Below, one piece after another: positions 24,022-35,700 of a stretch of 64,000 nucleotides of DNA. A program made the translations under genes and the position numbers. Positions within the stretch are counted from its first letter, which is position 1, and the number at the start of each line of letters is the position of its first letter. The notes beneath the pieces are model-generated. The model was given only the letters and a program-made list of their open reading frames with translations. It searched no databases and was not told where the DNA came from. Origin of the DNA: Serendipita indica DSM 11827 (lineage: Eukaryota > Basidiomycota > Agaricomycetes > Sebacinales > Serendipitaceae); NCBI GenBank assembly GCA_910890315.1, contig CAJVGD010000002.1, forward strand, positions 2,666,001-2,730,000. The letters run 5' to 3'.

Positions 24022-27000
24022 TCAAGACATGAGGGCCTTTTTCCGCTTCTTCCCAATAGTCGGTGTTGGGAGTGACGGTGGAGGAGAAGAAGACCGCATG
24101 TCCGTTGAGTGTTTTATCGGAGTACGCGAGTGGATCCCATTCATTACTGGAGAAGGAGGTTTGGCCGTGATATGACCGTTTGTCAAGCCATTGACTTTTG
24201 ATTTACCGTTAACATGAAGCGGGGGTTGTGCTTTACTAGGAGAGGTGGGCGACAGAGGGGAAGGAGAGGCTATTCGTTTCGTAAGTAATACGAAAGCGTT
24301 GTCGTAGAGTGTACTCACCCGTGAAGACTGAGCTTCGGAATAGTTCGACAAAAAAGTCGATCTCCGACTGGGTGATCTCGCGAGCTTTTACTCGAACAGG
24401 ACCTGTACCATCTGGAGCCGTGTCCATCTGCGCATCGTCGTCCAACAGGGTGTGATGCTTTTCTGCTGGTGGAAGGGCAGAGTCTTGCTTCCGGAGCAGA
24501 CTGTCGATGAGAGGATCGAATAGAGCGTCGATGGATGGGAGAAGATGAGAAGGACCGTCGAGGAGAGCCCAATCGACGGACTGGTCGAGCGAAGCCACCC
24601 GTTCAGGCGCACTCCTCGTGGTCGATGCTGGCTGTTCGACGATAGCAGACTTGCCAAAGATGTCCTGGAAAATGGAGGGCCGTTCTTCTTCTCCCGATTC
24701 CAGCAGTTTAGATCCAGCCTCGTCATCCCTCTGGAAATCAATGTCCCCAATAAATAGGAGACTCCCAGAGTTTGTGATGGAGACGAACCCCAACGGAGAC
24801 TCGCTATCAGGTCGCTGCGGCTGCCAAGCTACTATCTCTCGCAAAAGATGCGGAACAGTTCTTTGCGAAGTCGGTCGATTAGACGTGACGCTAAAGATGA
24901 GAAAGCTGGTTTTGGTGGCGTCTGATTGCGATTCGCCAGACGAAATTGCAAACGTATCACTTCCGACCCAAGAAAATAGCCCGGAAATGGACTCGGGGGA
25001 CTCGTATACGTACGAGGCTATTGGTATCGCGTCAGTATAATGCACTTAATCACTTTGGGACACCCGACCTTGGCCGCGAAGCAGATTGAAAACAGCAAGA
25101 GCTTTGTTGGACACCACACAAAGATATCGTCCATCCCGCCCTGCAAAAGACAATCGCGACACAGTGCTCAACTCTGCGCAAGAGAAGGATTTGAAGAGTG
25201 TGTTGGTCTTTACGGTCCAGAGCGTTACGAATTGTCCGAATCCAACAGCAAGGACTGTGGCATCGGGTGACCAAGTCGCTTGAGTTGGACGCTGATTTCG
25301 GTACAAAAACGTGGATCTCAATACCCAATGAGCTGTGACCTTGTCAATGTTGACTTGGAGGACAGAGTTCTATACGCACCGTAGTCCTCTTCCTTTCGAC
25401 CCGTTGCCCGCAAACACCATGTCTTCACGTTGTGGTCATCTCCAGTGGTAGCAAGCAGGAGCTCTTGCATTTTAGAGGATGGGCTAAATGCGATGCTGGT
25501 AAGCTTGTTAGGCCCATGCGGTCGATCAATCTTGGTATTGAGATCCCATATTCGTTCTGTTTCGTCCCAATACCAGACTTTGAGGGCGATCTCGATGCTA
25601 AACCCCTCGCTTGTTTCATCTCGCACATCAACCGTCGCAAGCCACTTTCCACATTCCGACACGGCGATAAGCTCCACTCGTGGAGGTTGTAACGGTGCTG
25701 CGTATGGTCTACTGACACGATTTGACGGCGCAACCTCGAGCTCTGCTAGCAAGGACGAAGATAACGGGGAGTATATTTGTATGGAGGACGGGTGTGAGGA
25801 GAGCAAAAAGATGTTGCGGGAACGCGCGTGTATGGCAAGGGGACTATGCGTCGAATGGCGGCTTTGGTGTGGAGGTTCTGCAGAGTTTCAGTCTTAGGAT
25901 CAAAGACCAATGAGAAGCGAATACCTAGTTTGACGCGTGCGATGGAACGAGCCAGCTTGAGCGTACTAGACTTGACAAAGGCGAGAGTTCCGTCTGCAAG
26001 GCTCAAGAGATACTCTTGTTCTCGCGTTCCATCACCAGTGTCGTAGATGGAAATTGCTTTTATCGGCGCGCCCACTCGTGGCACAAACTCCTTCTTCCCA
26101 GTATGTATCTGCCAGATAACAAGCACACCCTCTTCGCCTCCCGACAAGAGATAGGCACCATTCGGGGTGAACTCCAAAGCTTGCACGGCATGCGCATGCC
26201 ATCGGAGCGTAGTCGTAGCTGTACTGACCTCATCCGCAGTCTTTTCATTCGACATGTCGTCTTTTAGGCAATACCAAAAGCGTATTTGACCCAAAGAGTC
26301 TCCCGTCGCCAGCCAGTCTTCTGTCGGATGCAGAGCAAAGCAAGTCAACTTTTCTGTCGAGGAGAATTTGGTGAATCCAGCCTTGAGATGTGCAGTTGAG
26401 GCTACATAGAGCTTTGATTCTCCAGCGACGACGAGCCACTTGCCCGAGGCTGAAATTCCCATTCCAATCACCGCACGAGCTTTTCCGATGACAATCGTTT
26501 GGCTTGCCTTTTGCAGTACGGTGGGACTGATGGACGAAGTGATTCGAAGTGACAGTCGCATGACGATGGAGCTCTCCTCTGACGACAGAATGAGCACGCG
26601 ATGATATGCAAATGAGGCCATGGAAGGAACGTACCGCGCCCGTTTTTACTGAGCTTTCGACAGGCGACAAAGAGGTGCTCATCAATGGTGGCGTGTGCAC
26701 AGAGGTGGGTGATAGGGTAGCCTGCATCAAGGATGCGCAACAATGCTGGCGTAATAAAATCCCAGATGCAGAGTACACCGTCCTCAGATCCAGTGATCAA
26801 TTGAAAAGAGTTGAAGGGGTTTATCATCAAGCAAGTGATCCTGTCCGACTGGCCATTGAGGGTCCGGGGGTGGCTCTTCAACGTCGACAGGACCTTGCCC
26901 GTAGTCGATGAGTAGATTTTTACAGAAGATGAAACGGGAACAAAGAAGTATCTTTTTTTTCCTCAGCGGTCAGCCTCGGGACGATGGAAAGAGGAGCATG

Positions 27001-27230
27001 CTTTACCTCCCGTCCTTTGAAAAAACCGGAGGCTGCTTTGAGTTCTGTGGGTTTGAGAGTGTAGTCCATGTCCATGGCTGCACGTCGTTTTCTGCAGCGG
27101 CTGCGGCAGTGGCTCCCTGCAGTTTTGATTCTTGCCGTGGTAGCGGCTCCTCGCGGGCTTTTCCTTTGCGAGATGCTCTTTTAGCAGCCTTTCCAGACTG
27201 CTCTGTCTTGTCTCCCGTCGTCGCCCGCAT
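24022..27230 (-). CDS. UTP17: U3 snoRNP / SSU processome WD40 protein (UTP17, WDR75)
   Basis: Nucleolar WD40 protein of the t-UTP (UTP-A) module needed for pre-18S rRNA processing and rDNA transcription (NAN1 in yeast, WDR75 in animals). The start at 27230 gives a basic Ala/Lys-rich N-terminus (MRATTGDKTEQSGKAAKRAS). It joins an exon with PPVFSKDGRYFF, then SGRIT-type blades: DRITCLMINPFNSFQLITGS, LIFGSEDGVLCIWDF-like, HAHAVQALEFTPNGAYLLSG and LTSIAFSPSSKMQELLLATTG. A second propeller follows (ATWSPDATVLAVGFGQFVTL). The helical end includes ITQSEIDFFVELFRSSVFTG and a Pro/Ser/Lys tail ending GKKRKKALMS, a likely nuclear or nucleolar signal. Several introns. The family call rests on blade order plus the C-terminal region. 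Confidence 0.85.
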
Positions 27231-27492
27231 CGCTGGATGCAGTCGAGAGGCGGCAGTAAGAGGTCAAGGTTGAGTTGATCACCGACTACACTTTGACCGC
27301 GTGCCGTAGAAAACTTTTGGGCGTCTTGGGAGCGCAGGTCACGTGGAAAATACATTATAACAAGCCTTATTGGCCTAGTCTATCCAGTTATTGGGGCGCT
27401 TGTACGTGTCTAGACGAGATTTGTGTGCACATCGACTCACGGTTGCCGTTTAGAGCATCGCAACACTATATGATATACTGTCCACGCGAGAC
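27231..27492. promoter_or_regulatory. Shared divergent promoter (UTP17 / ketopantoate reductase)
   Basis: 262 bp between the two divergent start codons. No separate gene fits. Both genes should be transcribed outward from here; this is inferred from layout. Confidence 0.4.
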
Positions 27493-28812
27493 ATGCGCTT
27501 TCATGTTCTCGGTATTGGATCTATTGGAACGCTCGTCGCCCATCACTTGCGTCGTACCCTCCCGCCAACAGACCACCTCTCACTCATCGTCCGAAAGGAA
27601 AGAAATGGATTCATCCCAAAGAATGCACCGAGTTCGCTCATTGTTGAGCTGGATGGCGTTCGCTCCTATGTCCGAGGAGGGTTCGACACCGAGTGGGCCG
27701 AATCGTCGCAAGAGGCCGTCTCCAGGCTCGTCCAAATGCTCAAAGACGAGCAAATGCGCAAAGAAGTCGAAAAGGTTGACAAGTTGCAGAGGCTCAAGAA
27801 TAGCCTCGAGATGTCTCCTCTCGGCAAGCACATTGACGTGCTCATCGTCACCACAAAGGCGAACAAGACCTTGCAGGCCATCCAACAGTGTCGAGAGCGG
27901 CTCTCTCGAAACTCTACCATCGTCCTGCTGCAGAATGGCATGGGCATCTACGAAACGGTTGTCGACAACCTATTCCCGCTCGCACAAGAGCGACCCAATT
28001 TCATCCTCGCGACCACGACACATGGTGCATGGAAAAAGAGGGACGTTGCAGATGCTCACCATGTTGTCCACGCCGGTAAAGGCGAACTTCATTTTGGAAT
28101 TGTCCCAGATTCGTTCCCCACCCGCCAACGGGACTTTGAACGATCGTTTTGGAATGTTCCATCGGATACACCCGTCTCTGAACGTATACTATCTTTGGGA
28201 GACATCGAGGATGCCGAGGCGGCATCCTCGGCGGTGTCAGAGGTGTTGGAAGGCTCGAAATACGCCTCACTTCGACGAACAGTCGCAGCACTCCTGGCAC
28301 TGGATCTTGACACGAAATGGCAGCCAATATCTCAGCTCCAAATCCGTCTACGACAAAAGGTCTCGATCAATTCGAGTGTCAACCCATTGACGGCGCTGCT
28401 GGGCTGCCGAAATGGCGATTTGCTCGGGAGCACACACGCTCGATCTCTTGTGCGTTCAGTGTGCCATGAGGCTGCAGACGTCTTTCGGCAACAAACGCTC
28501 GCCCAAGGTGGAGAGGGCACAGATGAATGGCTATTTGGCGGTGGACAGGCGTCTTCTGGCGGCATGCAAGCGCTCTCGCCAGGGGTGTTGGAGAGAGAGA
28601 CGTACAAAGTGATCAAAGCGACGTCCCAAAACTATTCGTCCATGCTGCTTGATATGGAACGTGGTTCGGTGCTTGAAGTCGACTTTATGAACGGATATAT
28701 CTCTCGATTAGGTCAGGCGTATAATGTACCCACGCCAACGATCGATGCCTTGCGGCACGCGGTCCTTATCAAGGCCTCGTTTCGGAGGGTTTCGCGGGTT
28801 GTCAGACTTTGA
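27493..28812 (+). CDS. PAN5: 2-dehydropantoate 2-reductase (ketopantoate reductase)
   Basis: NADPH-dependent reduction of ketopantoate to pantoate in pantothenate (coenzyme A) synthesis. Single exon of 439 residues. The N-terminal Rossmann nucleotide-binding motif is VLGIGSIGTLVAHHL. The family motif around VTTKANKTLQAIQQ and LLQNGMGIYETV (domain 1 end) and the ApbA C-terminal helical domain (KVSINSSVNPLTALLGCRNGDLL, then SMLLDMERGSVLEVDFMNG) are visible. The Lys of VTTKA and the Asn/Ser of the N-S-x-x-N-P motif match known active-site positions of the family. The protein is longer than bacterial PanE (about 300) because of charged loops, as in other fungi. Divergent from UTP17. Confidence 0.92.
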   Translation: MRFHVLGIGSIGTLVAHHLRRTLPPTDHLSLIVRKERNGFIPKNAPSSLIVELDGVRSYVRGGFDTEWAESSQEAVSRLVQMLKDEQMRKEVEKVDKLQRLKNSLEMSPLGKHIDVLIVTTKANKTLQAIQQCRERLSRNSTIVLLQNGMGIYETVVDNLFPLAQERPNFILATTTHGAWKKRDVADAHHVVHAGKGELHFGIVPDSFPTRQRDFERSFWNVPSDTPVSERILSLGDIEDAEAASSAVSEVLEGSKYASLRRTVAALLALDLDTKWQPISQLQIRLRQKVSINSSVNPLTALLGCRNGDLLGSTHARSLVRSVCHEAADVFRQQTLAQGGEGTDEWLFGGGQASSGGMQALSPGVLERETYKVIKATSQNYSSMLLDMERGSVLEVDFMNGYISRLGQAYNVPTPTIDALRHAVLIKASFRRVSRVVRL

Positions 28813-29024
28813 CACCATTTTCACATTATTTGTCCAGGTTATTATTATAAAATTCCACTGCTCGTGTACATGAAGACATGAACGTGAAACGCATGAGTCC
28901 GAACTCTATATCTACAACACACTAAACAGTCCGCTGATGGAGTGGCGACGGGAGCAATTGCGCACGAGTGAACACGAAGACAATGAATAAACGAGACAGA
29001 CACAATTAGAAACGTGAGTAGAAA

Positions 29025-31816
29025 TCAATCCCACCGGGAACCCTTGATAAAGTAAAAGTGGTCATCAGCATTCGTATTGTCGTAAGGGGCATGGGCATGG
29101 AACGTAGTATAGGTTGTAGTCGAAGGCTGTGGCGGATAATGTGAGATCATGTCGGGAGCAGTAGCATACTGCCACGACGGAGCGGCTGAGCCTGTCGTGG
29201 CCATCGGCGCCGCAGCACCATGAAGAAGATGAGACCAATCTGTGGAGGTGTACCCCGAAGTAGACGCTGACAGCCCGTCCAGCGCCCCCGAGTATGCCGC
29301 GCTATCCCCACTAGGCAGCGCGAAAATATCGGCAGAGGACGATGTGCCTATGGGCGCATGGTGATTCAGGGTTGTTTCAAGGCCACCGACTTGTACTGTG
29401 GAGGAAGCGGACGGGTCAAGCAGTTGGTGATGGGTCGCGCGGAGGTTGCTGGGAGAAGCCTGAGGAGTGAGCGGGAACCGCATAGGATGGCTGGCTCCTG
29501 TCGAATGCGAGACGGAGCCGCGCGACCTGGACGAGCGTATGGGGCCTACGGTGCCTGCAGGGGAAGACGGAGGATACGGGGCTGGAGCGCTGTTGCTCGG
29601 CGTTCTGCGTGCTGATGGTCGAGGGTGATAGCCGGTCATGCTTACAGGCGTAGCACGTCCTTCGTCGACACTGGATGCTGTATGGCTAAGTGATGGCTTG
29701 CGTCTCCCGGTGATGCGCGTCGGAAGTGCTGGGCTCAGCGACGCTCGCCGGCGTGCGCGTGGAGTTTGTTCAGGATACCGCATGTTCTCAACCTCCATTG
29801 GGCTACTGGCTTGTCCCTCGCTTTCTGTTGAGAGGGTATACACCATCGCTTGCTCCCCTGGGCTTGCAGCTTGTCGAAGAGAATAGATGATAGCCAACGC
29901 AGGCGACGCGGCTTCTGGTGAACAGCGGGCAATAGTTTGCACAATCGTGTATCTTGTCAGTTCAACTGGATGTTGCAAGGACATGGATCAGCTCTCTGCA
30001 CCAATTGCTAGCATGGAGGTCGGTAGAGGGAACGTACCAGTATCATTTTCTATGATTATCCTCTCCCACAGCCTGGAAATAAAGTCGTTTGTAATGCTAG
30101 GAATGACGACGTTGCCGCCTTCGATTCTAAGAGGGGTCTCCTCTTCATACCCTGCCAAGGACTCAGGAGAGCCAGGGGAGCCATTAAAGTCGCCTGGGGT
30201 AAAATAGACCGTTGAGGTCACCTTCCAGAGGTTCGCAACGGGTGCCCCATTCCTCGGTGAGCCCATGAGCCGGACCAGACCTTTGACATGAATGTCCGAA
30301 CCAGCCGCTTGGCGCAGGAACCTCCTGTCTACAAGTCCATGGGGGAAATGAAGGGGTAAATCGACTTGATAGACCTTGAGCATCGAGTTCTGTTGGATCC
30401 CACCAAGAATCGTCCGCGCCGCAATTCCGAAACCACCCTGGGAGACGGGACTCGGACTGTGAGCAGAGGCTGGTTGGAGCGTGGCCAGAACATGTTTCCC
30501 GGCGCGAAGACTCGGATTCACGGCGACTTCCCCGGCCTTGTCATCTGCCTCTGCCCCACGGGCATTGACAGAAAAATAAACCGACAGGGATAACTCCGCG
30601 AGCTCCAGACCTGGTAACCTTGCCTCATGGTGATGGGGGAGTGGCAGTGAAGACTGGTGGCGTGCGACATAGGCCTCGAGTGTGGTTGGGGTTCGGCCGT
30701 ACGTAGTGTAGGAACCAAACTGCTCCTCAAATTCTGGCCATGAAGACGGGTCATATCCGAACACGCGGGCGTCCACAAACTCGAAATCCGGCACGTCAGA
30801 CGGATAGAGGAATGGAGAATGGCTTGGGGTGCTTGGAAGTGAAAACGGCGTCGGGGGAAGCCAGCTGGGCTCGAGAGAGACGTGTGATAAATCGAAATCA
30901 CCAACGTCAGTAGAATAAGCTTTCTGGGGAGGGAGGATATGTCGTCGGGGCGGTGACGACTGCTGGGGCGGGTATTGAACGTGTTCGCGTGTAGAGGTGC
31001 TGTTCGATCGCCTCGTGTTGCTTGAGACGGCACTGCCTCGTTGTCGACCAGAAACCAAGGCGGTTGACGATGATGAAGACGAGGCTGGGCCGGTCAAAGG
31101 GAGTACGTCCTTTGGAGGCCGCGGTCCTTGACAAACGTATGCCCCTGCATTTTCCTAGTTTAAGCGGGTATAATTTATTAGTTTATTCACTCACAATGCG
31201 TGTCCTTGAGCTATGTGACCAATTGGTTGTCAGTGGTGAACACGATGCAATCAGCGAGGCCGATGCCATCGCATGCAGGCAACAAAGAAGAATGGAAACT
31301 CACATATTCGCCAATTGTCTGTACTTTTGATGAAATCTGCTTGCGGTTACGAATAATGCCTCGTTGATGTTCACCTGGTTGCGAGGGTTTGATCTCGATT
31401 GTGTTCCGAGCCAATGCTGCAGGGTCCCAGCCGCGCGTTTGGCGATAAATAAATGCAGAAAGCCAATTGTAGTGCTCCTCTAGACCTGAAAGGGCTTAGT
31501 TTCGTACCCCACACGGGATTCATGGGCCGAACTGACCCTGCTTTCCGACGAGGTGTGGCTTGTGATGCAGAATGAGAAGTCCTGATGAAGAATTGAGCAC
31601 AACGTCAACAACCAGGGGGGGAATGTGCGGACCGTTGCAGAGGACGTTTGTGAGCACTGGGGGCCAGATGGGGCCGCCTGAAGCCGCAGAGCGCTTCATG
31701 TTACATGGCTTGGGCAGGCTTTGGAACAGGTTGTTGGGCAGGTCGATGAGATCGAGAGGGGTAATGTCCCGTACAAACGGAATTGATTCGAGCAGGTCAG
31801 CCTGTGTCGAAGACAT
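29025..31816 (-). CDS. TEA/ATTS-domain transcription factor
   Basis: Predicted DNA-binding regulator of the TEC1/AbaA/TEAD family. The start MSSTQADLLESIPFVRD is followed by a TEA domain in pieces: SGGPIWPPVLTNVLC (helix 1 region), then EEHYNWLSAFIYRQT and the recognition-helix block RNRKQISSKVQTIGEY. About 40 extra residues lie inside the domain compared with TEAD (about 70 residues). A long Ser/Pro-rich middle (STSTREHVQYPPQQSSPPRR) leads to a region resembling the TEAD C-terminal (YBD-type) beta fold: NLWKVTSTVYFTPGDFNGSP, ELTRYTIVQTIARC and SPALAIIYSLRQAASPGEQA. The tail is rich in Ser/Pro/Arg. In yeast and ascomycetes this family controls filamentous growth or conidiation; its targets here are unknown. 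Introns split the TEA domain at GKQ/GLEEHYN. Start 31816 is the first in-frame ATG. Confidence 0.8.
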
Positions 31817-32716
31817 GGCGACAGTGGAAAGTATAATAATTGGAGACCGCTCGAGGTCGCTGGCGGATGCTGGCGGTCGCTGACCGGTTGGCTAGTACAC
31901 GGGGGGTGAGCGGAGCGAATGTAAAAGGCTGCCTAGGGGGTATGCCTATTTATCTCACTAGGAGCGAAGTCCCGGAAGCGTCCAAGGTCAGCTTCTTGTT
32001 GAATCCGAATTATCAACGTTTATTTGTGACAATTCAAGCTTGCCCCGAATGAATGCCAGTCGCGCACACGTCCCAATGGGCCGGTTGACCGCTCAAGGCA
32101 AAGGCTTTCTTGTTCTGTATGGCCGATGCATGCGTCCCCAATCGATGATTTTGAATCTGATTCCTATTGAGCTCGAAAGTCAAACGCCGCTCGCCACTAT
32201 GTGACATCCAATTCTGAGCTAGAACCTAGGCGGGCGCTGGTTTTGTCTTGCCATTTGCTGTTACATTGCACGCGGGCCAAGCGGACTTGTACGTGCCATT
32301 GACGCCGCGTCCATTTGCCAAATCATCTCCTTGAACTAGTGCCAGTCCCTGTCCTAGCGGAGCACAACCACGTTACCTCTGTATCGCGCTTGGAGACCTC
32401 TCGCGGCGTTACGGCGCCGCTGTTCTCGACGGGTGCTATCAGGCCATTTATCCCGCACAGATACGGTCCATCAGACGGCGATACATTGCAGGCCTCTTTG
32501 AGGGTAACCGCCCTTGAATCTCGGCTCGCTAAATCGGGCAAGGAGCACGACCCTCCGTCGGCGCGAACGCACGCTTCAAGCTCGTTGATAGATAGTTCAA
32601 ACAACAGAATTATTATTGCTGACACACTTCATGAGCGATATCCACCACGCGGTCCTATCAGACCGACTCACCAAACGACACATGCCCATTTGCGCTTCTC
32701 CAGTCTACTGTCGCTA
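31817..32716. other. Intergenic region between the TEA gene promoter and the dynactin 3' end
   Basis: About 900 bp. An open frame on the + strand (32315-32872) runs into the antisense of dynactin and has low-complexity content. I read it as a shadow. The region near 31820-31930 presumably holds the TEA gene promoter. No other signal supported. Confidence 0.35.
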
Positions 32717-35700
32717 TCAAACAATGCTCACCAACCTCGCAGTTTGAACTCGAAGTCCATCCACCTGTCTTCGCAGTCGTTCGCCCTCTCGCTTGCGCTC
32801 CCACAACTGGTATGCCGCCGTTTTCCGCTGGGGAACCCAGCCCCTGCTCCTCTCCTGCTCCAGCGCCCCTAGATCTACCAGTTTCGGTGTGGCGGAATAT
32901 TCTAACAGCTCCCGATACAACAGCCTCGACTCTGTTGAGAGCGCCTGGAGGCTAGGTTTGCCCTTTGCCCCGCCTTTCTCAGTACTTCCTTCGCGCTCTT
33001 GTCCACGAGTATTCGCCTCGGCATCAGCCTTCTTGCGTGGTCCCGCAGAAGCCTGCCTTGCGGCTCGCGCCACACGACCGCGGGGATCGTCGCTGAGCTC
33101 TTCTCCACGCCCATCGCTTTCCGCCGTCAGCAGGCTCGGGTCCAGCGGCTCATCTACACCGATAACCCCGCCGTAGCGTGTTCCCGTAACAATTTCGGCT
33201 AACGGCGGCAGAGCTTGTATCTCCTTGAGCATCTCTTGTCCTTTGAGATATCCATTTTCCGTTCGTAAGAAGCGCACTGTCCCTCTGAGTGCTTCTATTT
33301 GCTCGAGTAAGTGAGATGCTTCGACGTTACCCTCGACTGGCACTGTCAACTCGAACTCCACGTTTTGAGCCGCGCCCGAAGCTGTTAGACCCGGGTTGCC
33401 AGAGAGCAAATGGGAAGAGTAACCCGTGGGTCAAACACACAAAGGCCGTCCATGATGGTTGATAATGTCGGCAGCGTGTGATAGCAATTCGTTGTCGGAG
33501 GATGATGTGACATAGATTATCGTCAGTACAAAAAGAGAAGCGCATCCGAAGCAAACTCCGCCGCTCTCTCTCCCGAACGTGCAATAGGGGTGGAGAGAGC
33601 ACGTCACGGCAGCGTGAGGGCTGGAACTCACCCTGGCGCTCCGATGTGTTGAGGCTCTGCTTCAGTCGGCTGTTCTCTTGCTCCATGTTGTCTAGATCCG
33701 CCTGGAGCTGCTCCATTGCCTCTTCGTACGCCTTTTCCTGCTTGCGCGCCTTGGAAAGCTGTTCTTCGAGGTCGGCGAGTGCGTCAGCCTGTTTCTTGGA
33801 CGCCTCCATGCGCCTTTCCATGGTTTGGACTTTGACCACAGTCTCTTTGATGGTTTGGTCCTTTGTTGCCGGTTAGCGCCCCTTCTTCGGACCCGAAACC
33901 AGCCGCCACGACATACTCTTGTTTTAATTCCGCGGACGAGCTCTTGCATCTCCTCATTGAGCTGAGTGATCTTCCGTTCCGCATCGACGTTGACTGCAGC
34001 CAATGTCTTGATTTCCTCCACCCGAAGAAGCCAGGGAGCGACGCCAGTTACTTGTCCGAAATCATCAGTATAATCGTCTTCAACCACAAGGGCCTGAAAC
34101 CCTTACTCTTCATGACGCTATCCGAGTCGGTAGCCAATGCTAGGACGTCCGCGGCGTCCCTTTGAAGCTGTGACAAGAGGTCACCTACCGTCTGCCAGGA
34201 CCCCGTGCCTCCACCCGCTTTGATCTCGCCCGCGGTTGAGCGTACGCTCGTGAGGACCCGAGTCAAGTTGAGCGTGTCCTTCTTCTCCTTGACCTCGATA
34301 ACATACAGTCGGACGGCTTGCGCGAGCTGAATACCAAACTTGAGCGCCAGCTCCATCAGTCCACTGCCTCCAGTGAGGTGCGATAAACGAGGAATAAATT
34401 CGGCCTTGAGCGCAGCCGACTCGTTTGTCAACTCCTCGACGCGCTTGACGAGCTTGCGGGCCACAGTGCGGACGTTACCGCATTGATCTAGAAGCTTTTG
34501 CAGTGGATTGACAAGTTCGGTCTCCAGTTCTTCATCACCCATCTCGTTGTCGATATCTGAATGGCGGTCAGCGTATGCTAACACACGTTCTGTCATATAG
34601 GCACCATCATCTTTGAAGATTTCCAACAAGCTCGTCTTCGTCCACGCCATAGTTGATGCGAAGAAGTCAACGTCGTGGTCGAGTGCGACAGCGAGATCCA
34701 GTTCCCGCTCCCCAAGGTCAAGATTCGTCCCAGTAAGATACAGTTCGGCAAGATGCTCAAACTGGTTCACCATTCTGGGAGAAAGGTGAGGATAGAAATG
34801 GTAGCTGATGGTACTCACTTGGTAACGTCCGTGACGCAGTCGAGAGATCCAAATTCATCCTTTTTCAAACGCTCTATGTGGATATCTAGTCTCTTCTCGA
34901 GAGGGTTGATATCGGCGTAGATTCGTCCAATGTTGAGGAATGTCTGGGGATCGCATCGTCCGAGCATACTGGCAAAGCGCTTGCACATGACAGACAGGTG
35001 AGCGATATGTCCTCTCATCTGCAGATTATTGTTGATTGAGAAGCTAATTAATGTGATGCACGAACCTCGCATATACCAATCAACGCCTCTGTAACTGGTT
35101 CGTTGAGGGCCTCGGGAAGGGAGTACTTCTCGGCCGTGATCGAGTTGAGGAGGTCTGCCTTGGATGCCATGCGCTTGAAGAACAGGTAGGTATTGGTGGA
35201 ATCACTGTCAGATTCGACGTAGACAGGAGGAAGATACGGTTGGATAATGGTGAGCAACTCGTTGGCTTGTCGAGTCCTGAGATTCTGCAGTTCGAGTTCG
35301 ATCGTCTTGGCTTGACTCTTGGACGCAGAATTTTGCAGAAGGCGATTGAGATTCATCACAGTAGCCGTCTGCGAGGCGGCCAGCGCGGATGCGCTTTGCG
35401 CACTCTGATGCTCTGTTCGTAGACTCTCGAGTTCGCTAAGTTGCGTTAGATAACTATGAGATAACTCAGAGTGCAGAGACGTGCCTATCCAGTTGCATGG
35501 CATGAGCGCGGAATTGTCCAATCGTCTGTTGATAGTCGAGAATGGTTTCCTCGAGGTCGCCAATCCTTCTGGTAGCTTCTCGAATCTGTGCATCCTTTTG
35601 CTCTACAGATGTTTAGCTTGCCCACAGCGTCATTGACCGACATACCGATTTCCTCCTGGAGCATTTTCTCCGTTTCGATATGATTCTCTTCCAACTCGTC

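Noticed and set aside
27275-28390. 371-aa + strand frame overlapping ketopantoate reductase
   Set aside because: It overlaps the reductase gene in another frame. The reductase frame carries all family motifs.
32315-32872. 185-aa + strand frame
   Set aside because: It runs into the antisense of dynactin exons and has no recognisable domain or splice pattern.
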